Assembly (NCBI RefSeq): GCF_003086295.3 | Contig: NC_092038.1 | Location: 96,441,837 to 96,505,836, forward strand | Direction: 5' to 3' | Source of the DNA: Arachis hypogaea | Lineage: Eukaryota; Streptophyta; Magnoliopsida; Fabales; Fabaceae | Length of the DNA stretch: 64,000 nucleotides | Shown here: piece by piece, positions 29,837 to 40,992 of the stretch | How the letters are laid out: each line of letters starts with the position of its first letter | Numbering within the stretch: position 1 is the first letter of the stretch | Made by a program: the position numbers and the translations under genes | Notes under the pieces: model-generated | What the model was told of the DNA's origin: nothing | Databases searched by the model: none | Seen by the model: the letters and a program-made list of their open reading frames with translations, nothing else

Positions 29837-32073
29837 ATGAGCAGGAGCAAGGATAAGAATATTCTTGTTGAAGCAGATCCTGAACCTGAAAGGACTCTGA
29901 AGAGGAAACTAAGAGAAGCTAAACAATCCAGAGATAACCTTACAAAAATTTTCGAAAAGGAAGAGGAGATGGCAGCCGAAAATAATAATACAAGGAGGAT
30001 GCTTGGTGATTATACTACACCTACTTCCAAGTTTGATGGAAGAAGCATCTCAATCCATGCCATTGGAGCAAACAATTTTGAGCTGAAACCTCAAATAGTT
30101 GCTCTAATTCAACAGAACTGCAAGTTCCATGGACTTCCATCAGAAGATCCCTACCAGTTTTTAACTGAGTTCTTGCAGATCTGCGAGACTGTTAAGACTA
30201 ATGGAGTAGATCCTGAAGTCTACAAGCTCATGCTTTTCCCTTTTGCTGTAAGAGACAGAGTTAGAACATGGTTGGACTCACAACCTAAAGATAGCCTGGA
30301 CTCCTGGGATAAGCTGATCACGGCCTTCTTGGCTAAGTTCTTTCCTCCTCAAAAGCTGAGCAAGCTTAGAGTGGATGTTCAGACCTTCAAACAAAAAGAT
30401 GGTGAATCCCTCTATGAAGCTTGGGAAAGATACAAGCAGATGACCAAAAGATGTCCTTCTGACATGCTTTCAGAATGGACCATTCTGAATATATTCTATT
30501 ATGGTCTATCTGAGTTCTCTAAGATGTCACTGGACCATTCTGCAGGTGGATCCATTCACCTAATGAAAACGCCTATAGAAGCTCAAGAACTTATTGACAT
30601 GGTTGCAAATAACCAGTTAATGTACACTTCTGAGAGAAATTCCGTGAATAATGGGACGCCTCAAAGGAAGGGAGTTCTTGAAATTGATTCACTGAATGCC
30701 ATATTGGCTCAGAACAAAATGTTGACTCAACAAGTTAACATGATTTCTCAAACTCTGAATAGATGGCAAAATGCATCTAACAGTACTAAAGAGGCATCTT
30801 CTGAAGAAGAAGCTTATGATCCTGAGAACCCTGAAATAGCAGAGGTAAATTACATGGGTGAACCTTATGGAAACATCTATAATTCATCATGGAGAAATCA
30901 TCTAAATTCCCATGGAAGGATCAACAAAAGCCTCAACAAGGCTTTAATAATGGTGGAAGAAATAGGCTCAGCAATAGCAAGCCTTTTCCATCATCTTCTC
31001 AGCAACAGACAGAGAATTCTGAGCAGAGCCCCTCTAACTTAGCAAACATAGTCTCTGATCTGTCTAAGGCCACTTTAAGTTTCATGAGTGAAACAAGATC
31101 CTCCATCAGAAATTTGGAGGCACAAGTGGGCCAGCTGAGTAAGAAAATTATTGAAACTCCTCCAAGTACTCTCCCAAGCAATACTGAAGAGAATCCAAAA
31201 AGAGAGTGCAAGGCTATTGACATAATCAACATGGCCGAACATAAGGAGGAAGGAGAGGACATGAATCCCAATGAAGAAGACCTCATAGAACGTCTCTCAA
31301 GCAAGAAGGAGTTCCCTATTGAGAACCTAAAGGAATCTGAGGCTCATATAGAGACCATAGAGATTCCATTAAACCTCCTTCTACCATTCATGAGCTCTGA
31401 AGACTATTCTTCCTCTGAAGAGGATGAAGATGTAAAGCAAGTTGCTCAATATCTAGGAGCCATCATGAAGCTGAATGCCAAATTGTTTGGTAATGAGACT
31501 TGGGAAGGTGAACCTTCCTTGCTCATTAGTGAACAAGATACATGGGTTCAGCAATCTTTACCTCAAAAGAGACAAGATCCTGTCAAATTCTTAATACCCT
31601 ATACCATAGGCACCATGACCTTTGAAAAGGCTCTGTGTGACCTAGGGTCAGGCATAAATCTGATGCCACTCTCTATAATGGAGAAGCTGGGGATCATTAA
31701 GGTACAACCTGCTATATTCTCATTACAAATGGCAGACAAGTCAGTAAGACAAGCTTATGGGTTGGTAGAGGACGTGTTAGTAAAGGTTGAAGGCCTTTAC
31801 ATCCCTGCTGATTTCATAATCTTAGACACTAGAAAGGAGGAGGATGAATACATCATCCTTGGAAGACCTTTCCTAGCCACATCATGAGCTATGATAGATG
31901 TTAACAGAGGAGAATTAGTCCTTCAATTGAATGGGGACTACCTTGTGTTTAAGACCCAAGGGTGTTCTTCTGTATACATGGAGAGGAAGCATGAAAAGCT
32001 TCTCTCAGTACAAAGTCAAACAAAGGCCCGACAATCAAACTCTAAGTTTGGTGTTGGGAGTCTACAACATTGA
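29837..32073 (+). pseudogene. gag: Gag-protease of the Feral-like element, one frameshift and one stop
   Basis: Start taken at MSRSKDKNILVEAD; an upstream in-frame ATG at 29789 adds a hydrophobic-looking leader-derived stretch. The capsid domain includes YKLMLFPFAVRDRVRTWL, AWERYKQMTKRCPSDM and [21 protein letters not shown] frameshift between about 30870 and 30960 moves the reading to the frame of 30889-31887, which holds IRNLEAQVGQLSK, then protease CDLGSGINLMP (D codon at 31639) and [15 protein letters not shown] at 31885 interrupts the protease; the frame reopens as MIDVNRGELVLQL and ends at 32073. AAGTTTGGTGT is embedded in the last codons (NSKFGVG). RT and integrase are absent. Confidence 0.88.
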
Positions 32074-32107
32074 CCTGATCACCTGTGAGGCTCCATGAGA
32101 ACCCACT

Positions 32108-32154
32108 GTCAAGCTATTGACATTAAAGAAGCGCTTATTGGGAGACAACCCAAT
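32108..32154 (+). promoter_or_regulatory. Two-hairpin RNA module, Feral-like element
   Basis: HP1 GTCAAGCTATTGAC (5-bp stem, loop GCTA), a 15-nt linker, HP2 ATTGGGAGACAACCCAAT (6-bp perfect stem). The outer HP2 pairs are A-U and U-A where X has G-C and U-A and element 1 has G-U and C-G. It begins 34 nt after the final stop. Confidence 0.82.
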
Positions 32155-32296
32155 TTTTATTTATCTAACTCTATTTTTATTTTATTGTTCCTTTATGTTT
32201 TGTTAGGGTTATGATCATGTGGAGTCACAAAATAAGTACTAAAATTAAAAACAGAATCAAAAATAGCAGAAGAAAAAGCACACCCTGGAGGAAGGG

Positions 32297-32504
32297 CTTA
32301 CTGGCATTTAAATGCCAGTAAGGAGCATCTGGCTGGCGTTCAACGCCAGAAAAGAGCATGGATCTGGCGTTAAACGCCAGAATCAAGCATGGAACTGGCG
32401 TTCAATGCCAGAAACATGCTGTAGACTGGCATTGAACGCCCAAAACAAGCATAAAACTGGCGTTTAACGCCAGAAACAAGCATCAATCTGGCATTAAACA
32501 CCAG
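32297..32504 (+). repeat. 31-nt phased palindromic word array, Feral-like element
   Basis: Opens with a perfect 26-bp palindrome (32297-32322; arms CTTACTGGCATTT and its complement). Words then start at 32334, 32365, 32396, 32427, 32458 and 32489, each 31 nt apart, after a first step of 32. Several words are mutated (GGCATT, AATGCC) but the spacing is unchanged. Confidence 0.92.
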
Positions 32505-32773
32505 GATTGAATGCAGAGGGTGTTTTACATGCCCGATTGGTGCAGGGATGTTAAATTCTTGACACCTCAGGATCTGTGGACCCCACAGGATCCCCACCTA
32601 CCTCAACTTACCTTCTCTCTTCTTCACCAATCACCTCAATCTCTTTTCCTCATCACCTCTTCACCACTCACATCCATCCATCCTTCCACCCAAACCCACC
32701 CTAAATGGCCGAAACACAAACCTCTCTCCCTTTCCTCCATCTCTTCCTCTTCTTCTTCTCTTCTATCTTCTCT

Positions 32774-33000
32774 TTGCTCGAGGGCAAGGAATATTCTAAG
32801 TTTGGTGTGGTAAAAGCATAGCTTTTTTGTTTTTCCATAACCACCTACGGCACCTAAGGATAGGAGCAATTATTGGGAGCAACTAAGGATAGGAGCACCA
32901 AAATCACTAGGGATCAAGCAACAGAGGCAAGGAAGAGACAGAGAGGAGCTCAAAAAGCACCATTGATCCTTCAAGAAGGCGCCACTCTCACTAAGATGGA
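32774..33000 (+). pseudogene. ORF3 remnant with upstream priming-type motif, Feral-like element
   Basis: GCTCGAGGGCAAGGA and CTAAGTTTGGTGTGG (32775-32811) match the sequence before ORF3 of element 1. The start codon is ACG in the MAPKG context (ACGGCACCTAAGG, from about 32847). The conserved central ORF3 domain is missing; only a short basic stretch remains. The ORF at 32873-33094 is not ORF3. Confidence 0.65.
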
Positions 33001-33059
33001 CTCATTCCTTAACTTCCTTGTTCTTAATTCTCTGTTTTTCAATTTTATGCTTTTCTATG

Positions 33060-34060
33060 TTTTGAGTCTTTACTTCATGATCATTAATATTTAGTAACTA
33101 TGTCTTAAAGCTATGAATTATTTCATGAATCCTTCACCCCTCTTAAATGAAAAAATGTTTCTAATTCAAAAGAACAAGAAGTACATGAATTTCAAATTTA
33201 TCCTTGAATTTAGTTTAATTATATTGATGTGGTGACAATACTTTTTGTTTTCTGAATGAATGCTTGAACAGTGCATATTTTTTATCTTGTTGTTTATGAA
33301 CGTTAAAATTGTTGGCTCTTGAAAGAATGAGGAACAAAGAGAAATGTTACTGATAATCTAAAAAATCATAAATTTGATTCTTGAAGTAAGAAAAGCAGTG
33401 AATAGCAAAAGCTTACGAAGAAAAAAAAAGTGGCGAAAAAAATTAGAAAGAAAAAGAAAAGCAAGCAGAAAAAGCCAATAGCCCTTAAAACCAAAAGGCA
33501 AGGGTGAAAAGGATTCAAGGCTTTGAGCATCAATGGATAGGAGGACCCAAGGAAATAAAATCCAGGCCTAAGCGGCTAAATTAAGCTGTCCCTAACCATG
33601 TGCTTGTGGCATGCAGGTCCAAGTGAAAAGCTTGAGATTGAGTGGTTAAAGTCGTTATCTAAAGCAAAAAGAGTGTGCTTAAGAACTCTGGACACCTCTA
33701 ACTGGGGACTTTAGCAAAGCTGAGTCAAAATCTGAAAAGGTTCACCCAGTCATGTGTCTGTGGCATTTATGTATCTGGTGGTAATATTGGAAAATAAACT
33801 GCTTAGGGCCACGGCCAAGACTCATAAAAGTAGCTATGTTCAAGAATCAACATATTTAACTAGGAGAATCAATAACACTATCTGAAATTCTAAGTTCCTA
33901 TAGATGCCAATCATTCTGAACTTCAAAGGAAAAAGTGAGATGCCAAAACTGTTCAGAAGCAAAATGCTACAAGTCCTGCTCATCTAATTAGAATTAATAT
34001 TCACTAATATTTTGGAATTTATAGTATATTTTCTTCTTTTTATCCTATTTGATTTTCAGT
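33060..34060 (+). other. 3' untranslated region of the Feral-like element
   Basis: No gene. It lines up with the 3' regions of elements 1 and C over about 33650-34060 (GGACACCTCTAACTGG, ATGTGTCTGTGGCAT). A further block at about 33480-33640 (AAGGCAAGGGTGAAAAGGAT) is shared with C but not seen in element 1. Confidence 0.75.
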
Positions 34061-34096
34061 TGCTTGGGGACAAGCAACAATTTAAGTTAAGTGTTG
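34061..34096 (+). promoter_or_regulatory. LTR-adjacent priming region, Feral-like element
   Basis: TGCTTGGGGACAAGC followed by AAGTTAAGTGTTG, ending at the LTR. The motif has two changes here (AAGTTAAGTG for AAGTTTGGTG). Confidence 0.72.
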
Positions 34097-35745
34097 TGAT
34101 GCGCGGATAATTTATATGCTTTTTGGCATTGTTTTTAGGTAGTTTTTAGTAGGATCTAGCAACTTTTAGGGATGTTTTCATTAGTTTTTATGTAAAATTC
34201 ACATTTCTGGACTTTACTATGAGTTTGTGTGTTTTTCTGTGATTTCAAGTATTTTCTAGCTGAAATTGAGGGACCTAAGCAAAACTCTGATAAAAGGCTG
34301 ACAAAAGGACTGCTGATGCTATTTGATTCTGACCTCCCTGCACTCGAAATAAATTTTTTGGAGCTACAGAACTCCAAATGGTGCGATCTTAAACGCGTTG
34401 GAAAGTAGACATCCAGAGCTTTCCAGAAATATATAATAGTCCATACTTTATTCGAGATTAGATGATGTAAAATGGCACTCAATGCCAATTCCATGCTGCA
34501 TTCTGGAGTCAAATGCCAGAAACACGTCACGAACCAGAGTTGAACGCCAAAAATACGTTACAACTTGGGGTTCAACTCCAAAAGAAGCCTATGCATGTGT
34601 AATGCTCAAGCTCAGCCCAAGAACACACCAAGTGGGCCCCGGAAGTGGATTTCTGCATCAATTACTTACTTCTGTAAACCCTAGTAGCTAGTCTAGTCTA
34701 AATAGGACATTTTACTATTGTATTAGACGTCTTTTGACAATATAGTCTCTTAACCATTCGGTCTTTTGTTCATTCATGGGGGCTGGCCATTCGGCCATGC
34801 CTGGACCTTCATCACTTATGTATTTTCAACGGTGGAGTTTCTACACACCATAGATTAAGGGTGTGGAGCTCAGCTGTACCACAAGTTAATGCAATTACTA
34901 CTATTTTCTATTCAATTCAGTTTATTCCTGTTCTAAGATATTCGTTGCACTTCACCATGACGAATGCGATGATCCGTGACACTCATCATCATTCTCACCT
35001 ATGAACGCGTGACTGACAACCACTTCCGTTTTACCTTAGACCGAACGCATATCTCTTGGATTCCTTAATCATAATGTTCGTGGTATAAGCTAGAATTGTT
35101 GGCGGTATTCATGAGAATCCAGAAAGTCTAAACTTTGTCTGTGGTATTCCGAGTAGGATTCAGGGAGTGAATGACTGTGACGAGCTTCAAACTCGCGATT
35201 GTTGGGCGTGATGACAAACGCAAACGAATCAATGGATTCTATTCCGACATGATCGAGAACCGATAGATGATTAGCCGTGCTGTGACAAGAGCATTTGGAC
35301 CTTTTTCACTTAGAGGATGGGAAGTAGCCATTGACAACGGTGATTCCCTACATACAGCTTGCCATGGAAAGGTGTAAGAAGGATTGAAGGAAGGCAGTAG
35401 GAAAGCACAGATCCAACAGGAACAAAGCATCTCCATACACTTATCTGAAATTCTCACCAATGATTTACATAAGTATTTCTATCTTTATTTTCTGTTTATT
35501 TATTATTACTATTCAAAAATTCCATAACCATTTATTATCCGCCTAACTGAGATTTACAAGATGACCATAACTTGCTTCATACCAACAATCTTCGTGGGAT
35601 CGACCCTTACTCACGTAAGGTTTATTACTTGGACGACCCAGTGCACTTGCTGGTTAGTTGTGCGAAGTTGTGAAAAAAAGTGCTGAATTATAAACGCGCA
35701 TACCAAGTTTAGCGCCATTGTTAGAGATCACAATTTTGTGCACCA
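34097..35745 (+). repeat. 3' LTR of the Feral-like element (1649 bp)
   Basis: TGATGCGCGG to GTGCACCA followed by AACAT. Numerous substitutions relative to the 5' LTR. Confidence 0.92.
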
Positions 35746-35750
35746 AACAT

Positions 35751-35819
35751 CAAGGCACTAGAAGAAAGCTTACAGTGAGAGGAGACAAACTGAGGCACCA
35801 CAATCATCAGCCACCCTAA
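35751..35819 (+). pseudogene. Protease-integrase tail of X, second part
   Basis: Continues the frame interrupted at 26457: 22 codons (QGTRRKLTVRGDKLRHH and a short tail) and a TAA at 35817-35819. The continuation completes the integrase-tail-like domain, lining up with the RRENLKHY end in T and IKHYLE in element 1. Confidence 0.82.
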
Positions 35820-35831
35820 TAAGGAGTCAAT

Positions 35832-35878
35832 GTCAATCTTATGACATTAAAAGAGCGCTTGTTGGGAGGCAACCCAAC
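35832..35878 (+). promoter_or_regulatory. Two-hairpin RNA module, element X
   Basis: HP1 GTCAATCTTATGAC (4-bp stem, extendable by a flanking T-A pair), a 15-nt linker, HP2 GTTGGGAGGCAACCCAAC (6-bp perfect stem, loop AGGCAA). HP1 starts exactly 12 nt after the TAA stop. Confidence 0.83.
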
Positions 35879-37365
35879 CAGAGGTAGTTTCTCTTCCTAA
35901 CTATTTCCATAAAAAGGTTGAGTGGCTTTATCTGTATTGCAAGGAGCTAAGTTTGGTGTTGCACACCAAAGCAATTTAAGAGAGAATGAAGGATGCTAAG
36001 TTTGGTGTTCCACCCAAAATCTCATTTGAAAACACATTCTCACCTTCTGCATAAATAGTTGCTAGCTCCAAGCAATCAGAGAAATTACTTAGCCAGTGTC
36101 TGTCTTATAGTTTTTTTAGTTTTTCAGCAAAGGCACAAGGTTTCGTATATGGTTGACTTGTTGCATAAGGAACAGTGGCAAGAAACTAAGTTTGGTGTTC
36201 ACACACCAAACTAAGTTCAAAAGCCTACAAACAATTTCTACATGCTAATCAATTGCCTAAGAGCTTGGGAAACAAGCAACTTTTAAGGATTATGCAGGAA
36301 AATATTCAACCTTTAGAAGGGATCTGCATCATCATCCAAAGGAGATACAACAAAGAATAATGATGAGGACAGAAGAAAAGCTGAGAGATATTCCCAACAG
36401 GTTGTATTGACTATTAATCCTTTTGCTGAGAAGTATTTTAACTTGGAAATTCCTATATGCCTTGTTGAAGTGTTCAATTAGGTGTAAATATATATATCTG
36501 CTAAGTATTCTATCTACATAATGCATGTTGTCATTCACCTGCTTAGATTCATGATTTGTTTCCCTTTTGCATCAATATAAGAAAAATGTTTGAAATAGAA
36601 AGTGATTGTCCAATGTTGTATGAATTAGAATGAAATTCAGTGGTGGTGCTTGTTTGATTTAATGATTAGCTCAATAATAAAAGCTGCATAATAAAATGTT
36701 CCTTGAAGTGTGAATTAGGTTGCTGCTATAAAGCCTTTTTATGAGCATCCCTTGAGAATGAAGCAAAATAAGAAAAAAGAAGAAGAAGAGAAAAGCCAAG
36801 AAGTGGCAAAGAAACGAATAATAAGGCTAGACACCAATAGCTTGGACCTTAGGACATATGCCCGTGGTGCTCTTGTACTAGGATATGCTTGGACAATTAG
36901 GTTCTGAGGAGTATTTTAAAACTTGGCCACTTGGATTAACTAATCTGGGATTGCCAACCGAAAGTCCATTATCAAGAGCAACCTAGTTACAAAGCATTTA
37001 GTAATCCAAAGAGATGCTGGGCATCAATGCTCCTAGGAAGAAATTGTGAGCCATGTGTCTGTGGTGAGGTAGTGTTGAGCAAAAATTGAGCCAAAAGGCT
37101 GCTGCAACACTTGCCACCAAGCTTTCATTAACAAATAAGCTTTCTAAGCAAAAGAAAAAAGGAAAAAGCTAACAGGGATCAATCAAAAGCAAGGAATTAT
37201 AGCAGCAACTCTAGTGAACCTTTAAGGAAACATTTCTTATCTATTAGCAAAGAATAAGTGAGCAACATTTGTCTGCATAAAACCCCATGAACCAAGTTCA
37301 ATTATCTGCTAAATAAGGGCATGTATGCTTCTTTGTTTCATTTCATTTCTTCTTATGTTTAGTGC
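35879..37365 (+). other. 3' untranslated region of X with repeated AAGTTTGGTGT motif
   Basis: No gene. AAGTTTGGTGT occurs at 35949-35959, 35998-36008 and 36188-36198. The last is followed by its inverted copy, giving AGTTTGGTGT / ACACCAAACT (36189-36198 and 36203-36212) with a 4-nt loop. Around 36780-37110 is a weaker version of the conserved 3' block (CCATGTGTCTGTGG). Confidence 0.7.
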
Positions 37366-37401
37366 TTGCTTGGGGACAAGCAAGATTTAAGTTTGGTGTT
37401 G
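37366..37401 (+). promoter_or_regulatory. LTR-adjacent priming region of X
   Basis: TTGCTTGGGGACAAGCAAG, then TTTAAGTTTGGTGTTG, ending at the LTR start TGATGACAAG. Confidence 0.75.
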
Positions 37402-39372
37402 TGATGACAAGTCATCTTATGCTAGCTTTTTAAGCATTTTTCACTTGTTTGATTAGGTTTTATGCACTTTCTTACACTATAAGTAAGTGATTTAGAGTAG
37501 GTTTTCATGGTTATGTTAAATCAATTAATCATCATTTACTTGACATAAAATCATAGGATTCATGCTAGAATTAGTTGATTTTATGATTAATGTAGAGATC
37601 TTGTGAATTTGGTGATGCTTTGATTGGTTATTTTGATTACTTATAGGAGAAGAAAAGAAAGAACCATGAAAGTGTGCTCAACCAAAGCGTGGCCCATGAT
37701 ACAAAAGCGTAGCACTCAGGGAACAGGGCCAGTGCTCGACCAAGGGAGCGCCACAAGAGAGCGCTCGACCAAGGGAGCGCTTGACAAGGGCCAGTGCTCA
37801 AATAATGAGTGTACCGTTCAAAGAGTGAATGCTAGTGTGGAGAGGCCAAGCAAACCAAGCAAGGGCACTATGTTGGCAATCAAAACAGAGCGCTCAACTA
37901 GTAAGGCCAATGCTCAAATCAAAGGAGCGCTACATTAACTCTTTTAATGTTTTTGGGCATGGCAAAAGAAGAAATGCAAGGTGCATTGAAGCCAAGGGGA
38001 AGCACCAAGGTTCGAAATGGGAACCATGCGCAAGCAAAGAAGGGCACTACGTTGCAAGCACTTCACTGAGCGCTACACAACAATGCTTAGTACAAGGAAA
38101 TTGGCTAAAGTGAAATAGCCAAGTCTCGAAGAGGGAGACCAAGGCAAGCAAGGGGCGATACGTTACCTTTCCTAACTGAGCGCTATGTATGAGGCTTGGT
38201 TCGAAGGGAGACACACAAAAGGGAGCGCTACATTTTGAATCTTGACTGAGCGCTCCACTGGAGCTAGCCCCCCCCCCAACCAAAACAAGGCATGTAGCGC
38301 TTAGTTCACTAACCAAACTGAGCGCTCCACTGGAGTTAGGACCCGTGAATCATTTTCAAATCAAATGCCATCTTAGATCCACTTCTTCACCAATTTGAAA
38401 AGCCCACTCCAAACTCTAAAAACCAAAAATAGAAAGTGTATAAATAGGAGTTTATTTGATTTGTAGAGGACTTTTACTTTTACCTTTGGACCTTTAGCTC
38501 ATCTGGAGTTTTTCATTTTAATTTGCCTTTGAATTTGGGATCATGGGAATTGGATCTAGCTTTCTGTTTCCATTTTCTTTTCTTCTGCAACTTCTGCTAT
38601 CTGTTCTTGGAATTTGAATTGAGCTTGAAGAGCTTCATTGATTCTAAATCTTAGAATCATCTTTCACCCTTCATCTCAATTGTTCTAATGATTGGATCTA
38701 AGTTTCATTTGCTGTTTTCCTTTTTATTTCTTCTGCAATTACTTTCTACTTGATCAAGAGAGCAATTGAGATCTAGATCTGCTTTCTCATCTCATTTCTC
38801 TTCTTTGATCTTCAATTTATCTTTCAGAATTTCATAACTGAATCAAGTTTTCTTGCTGTTGTTTCTTTTGTAAATTTTCATTTCTATTTCAGCTTTTCTA
38901 AAATTCTCTTCATCTTACAGCTTTCTGATTTACTTTAGCTTGCATTTTCTTGTTCAATTCTAAATCCCAGCCCCCAAATCCCTTTAATCTTTAATCAATT
39001 TAAGTTTCTCAGCAATTTAGATTCAGTCATTTAGTTTTCTTGCACTTTAAGCTTTAGTCATTTACATTTCCTGCAATCTAAGTTTCAGTCATTTACATTA
39101 CTTACACTTTAAGTTGCAGCTCAATTTACATTTTCTGCACTTTAGATTCTATCGATTTCGCTTCTCCCTTTTATTTTCATGCACTTTAGCTTCTGTTGAT
39201 CACATTTCACTCAAATCATCAACTATTTGCTTAACTAAATTCATCACCTAACTAAAATTGCTCAATCCATCAATCCTTGTGGGATCGACCTCACTCTTGT
39301 GAGTAATTACTACTTGATGCGACCCGGTAAACTTGCCGGCGAATTTGTGTGGAATTGTTTTTTCCCTCATCA
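37402..39372 (+). repeat. 3' LTR of X (1971 bp)
   Basis: Matches the 5' LTR with scattered substitutions and small indels, keeps the TATA box at 38439-38448 and AGCGCT words, and is followed by the GTCAC duplication. Confidence 0.92.
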
Positions 39373-39377
39373 GTCAC

Positions 39378-39507
39378 GCGTACGCATGATCCCACTTCAA
39401 CAATTGGCATTTAACATACACATATACAAGGGCATGCCTTTTCGGCATGACTTTGAAGCTCAAAATCATGCATTTCATTGGCGTTTCACATGCCACATAT
39501 GCGGCAT
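39378..39507 (+). repeat. Fragment of T-type LTR G, middle piece
   Basis: Lies between X and E. It contains GGCGTTTCACATGCC and GGCATGCC-type words comparable to GGCGTGCCACACGCC in the next piece, which supports one interrupted LTR. Confidence 0.5.
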
Positions 39508-40987
39508 TGATGCACCACTATTTCGTGGTACATCTTGTGCTTAATTGAGTGGATTTTATCCACTATTCTCACACTTATTCATACAATTTGCATGATTTTA
39601 CAATTATTTCTCAATTTTGTTCTATGATTGAAAACTTGCTTCCTAAGCCTTTAAATTGTGTATTTTTAATACCCCTTTATACCATTCGATGCCGTGATCC
39701 ATGCGTTAAGTTTTTTCAGGCTATATAGGCCAGGAATGGCTTAGAGGATGGAGAGGAAGCTTGCACAAATGGAAGGAGCATAAGAATTAAAGGAGATAAC
39801 CAGCGAGGAGCGACGCATGCAGGTACCTAACGCGTACGTGTGACATGCAAAGAAGACCATCGACGCGTACGCGTGACTAATGCGTACGCATGACATGCGC
39901 CACGTGCAGCAAATGTAGAAAACGTTGGGGTGATTTCTGGGCTCCACTTTGGCCCAGTTTCAAGCCCGAAAACACAGAATAGAAGCTGCAGAGTGGGGGA
40001 ATCATAAGGCATTCAGACAACTTCTCACTATTCGTAATTTTTAGGTTTTAGATGTAGTTTTCTAGAGAGAGAGGCTCTCTCCTCTCTCTCTAGGTTTTAG
40101 GATTCTTAGGTTTAGCTATTTTCAATTTTAGATTTCTACTCTATTTCAATTTAGTTTCTCTTCTACTCTTATTTGTTCTAGCATTCTAGTTTATATATTT
40201 CCATTGTTGATTACTTTATGTTGCCAATTTAGTTTATGAGTTCTCATGTTAGATTTGATTTTCTATTTAATGCAATTCGAGGTATTTAATGTTTATTACC
40301 TCTTTTCTCATTTGTTGTTATTAATTTCTTGTAATTGGTTGCTTAGGTTTTATTATCTCTTATTAATTTCTATGTTTTTATGTTATACCTTCCAAGTGTT
40401 TGATAAAATGCTTGGGAGGGTTTTAAGTTAGATTTTTCTCATCTTGGCCTTGGTTTAGTAATTGGTGACACTTGAGTTATCAAACTCCTTTGTTGACCGA
40501 TAATTGAAAGTTGCTAGTTGATTTGGATTCCACTAAAGCTAGTCTTTCCTTAGGAGTTGGCTAGGACTTGAGGAATCAAATTGATTCGTCCACTTGACTT
40601 TCCTTCATAATTAGAGGGTTAACTAAGTGGGAGCAATGAACAATTCTCATCACAATTGATAAGGATAGCTAGGATAGGATTTTTAGTACTCATCCCTTGC
40701 CAAAAGCTTTTATAGTTGTTAATTTGTTTCCTTTGCAATTTACTCTTCTTGTTCAAAATCCAAAACCCCAAAATACACAACTCATAACCAATTATAAAAA
40801 CACTTCCCTGCAATTCCTTGAGAGATGACCCGAGGTTTAAATACTTCGATTATCAATTTTATCAGGGGTTTGTTACTTGTGACAACCAAGCTTTTGCATG
40901 AAAGGACTCCTTATCGGTCTAGAAGCTATACTTTCAACAACAACTTAATTGTGAATTCTAGACCACATGCAAGGAACTCGTTCATCA
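39508..40987 (+). repeat. Solo LTR E (1480 bp)
   Basis: Begins TGATGCACCACTATTTCG and ends CGTTCATCA, with a near-perfect target duplication GGCAT (39503-39507) / GGCGT (40988-40992). Its 3' part matches D1 and D2 (GACCCGAGGTTTAAATACTTCG and on; their copies read on the minus strand). CpG-rich words GACGCGTACGCGTGAC lie at 39825-39900. No internal region remains, as expected after LTR-LTR recombination. Confidence 0.83.
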
Positions 40988-40992
40988 GGCGT

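Larger units (their letters stand above)
26458..35745 (+). mobile_element. Feral-like non-autonomous LTR retrotransposon
   Basis: A complete insertion of 9288 bp with target duplication AACAT (26453-26457 and 35746-35750). LTRs resemble those of element 1, the primer site is of tRNA-Asp type, and the internal region encodes gag and protease only. It keeps the two-hairpin module, the 31-nt palindrome array, an ORF3 remnant and the conserved 3' block. With no RT or integrase it would depend on a FIDEL-like element. The LTRs differ at many sites, so it is clearly older than element 1. The name is from memory of the peanut FIDEL/Feral pair. Confidence 0.9.
21053..39372 (+). mobile_element. Non-autonomous LTR retrotransposon X (gag-protease-integrase tail)
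   Basis: Both LTRs and a perfect 5-bp target duplication GTCAC (21048-21052 and 39373-39377) define it. After removing the nested Feral-like element and LTR fragment, the internal region holds gag, protease, an integrase-tail-like domain, the two-hairpin module, a motif-rich 3' untranslated region and the LTR-adjacent priming motif. No RT, RNase H or integrase core is seen, so movement would need proteins in trans. The coding sequence is decayed. Confidence 0.88.
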
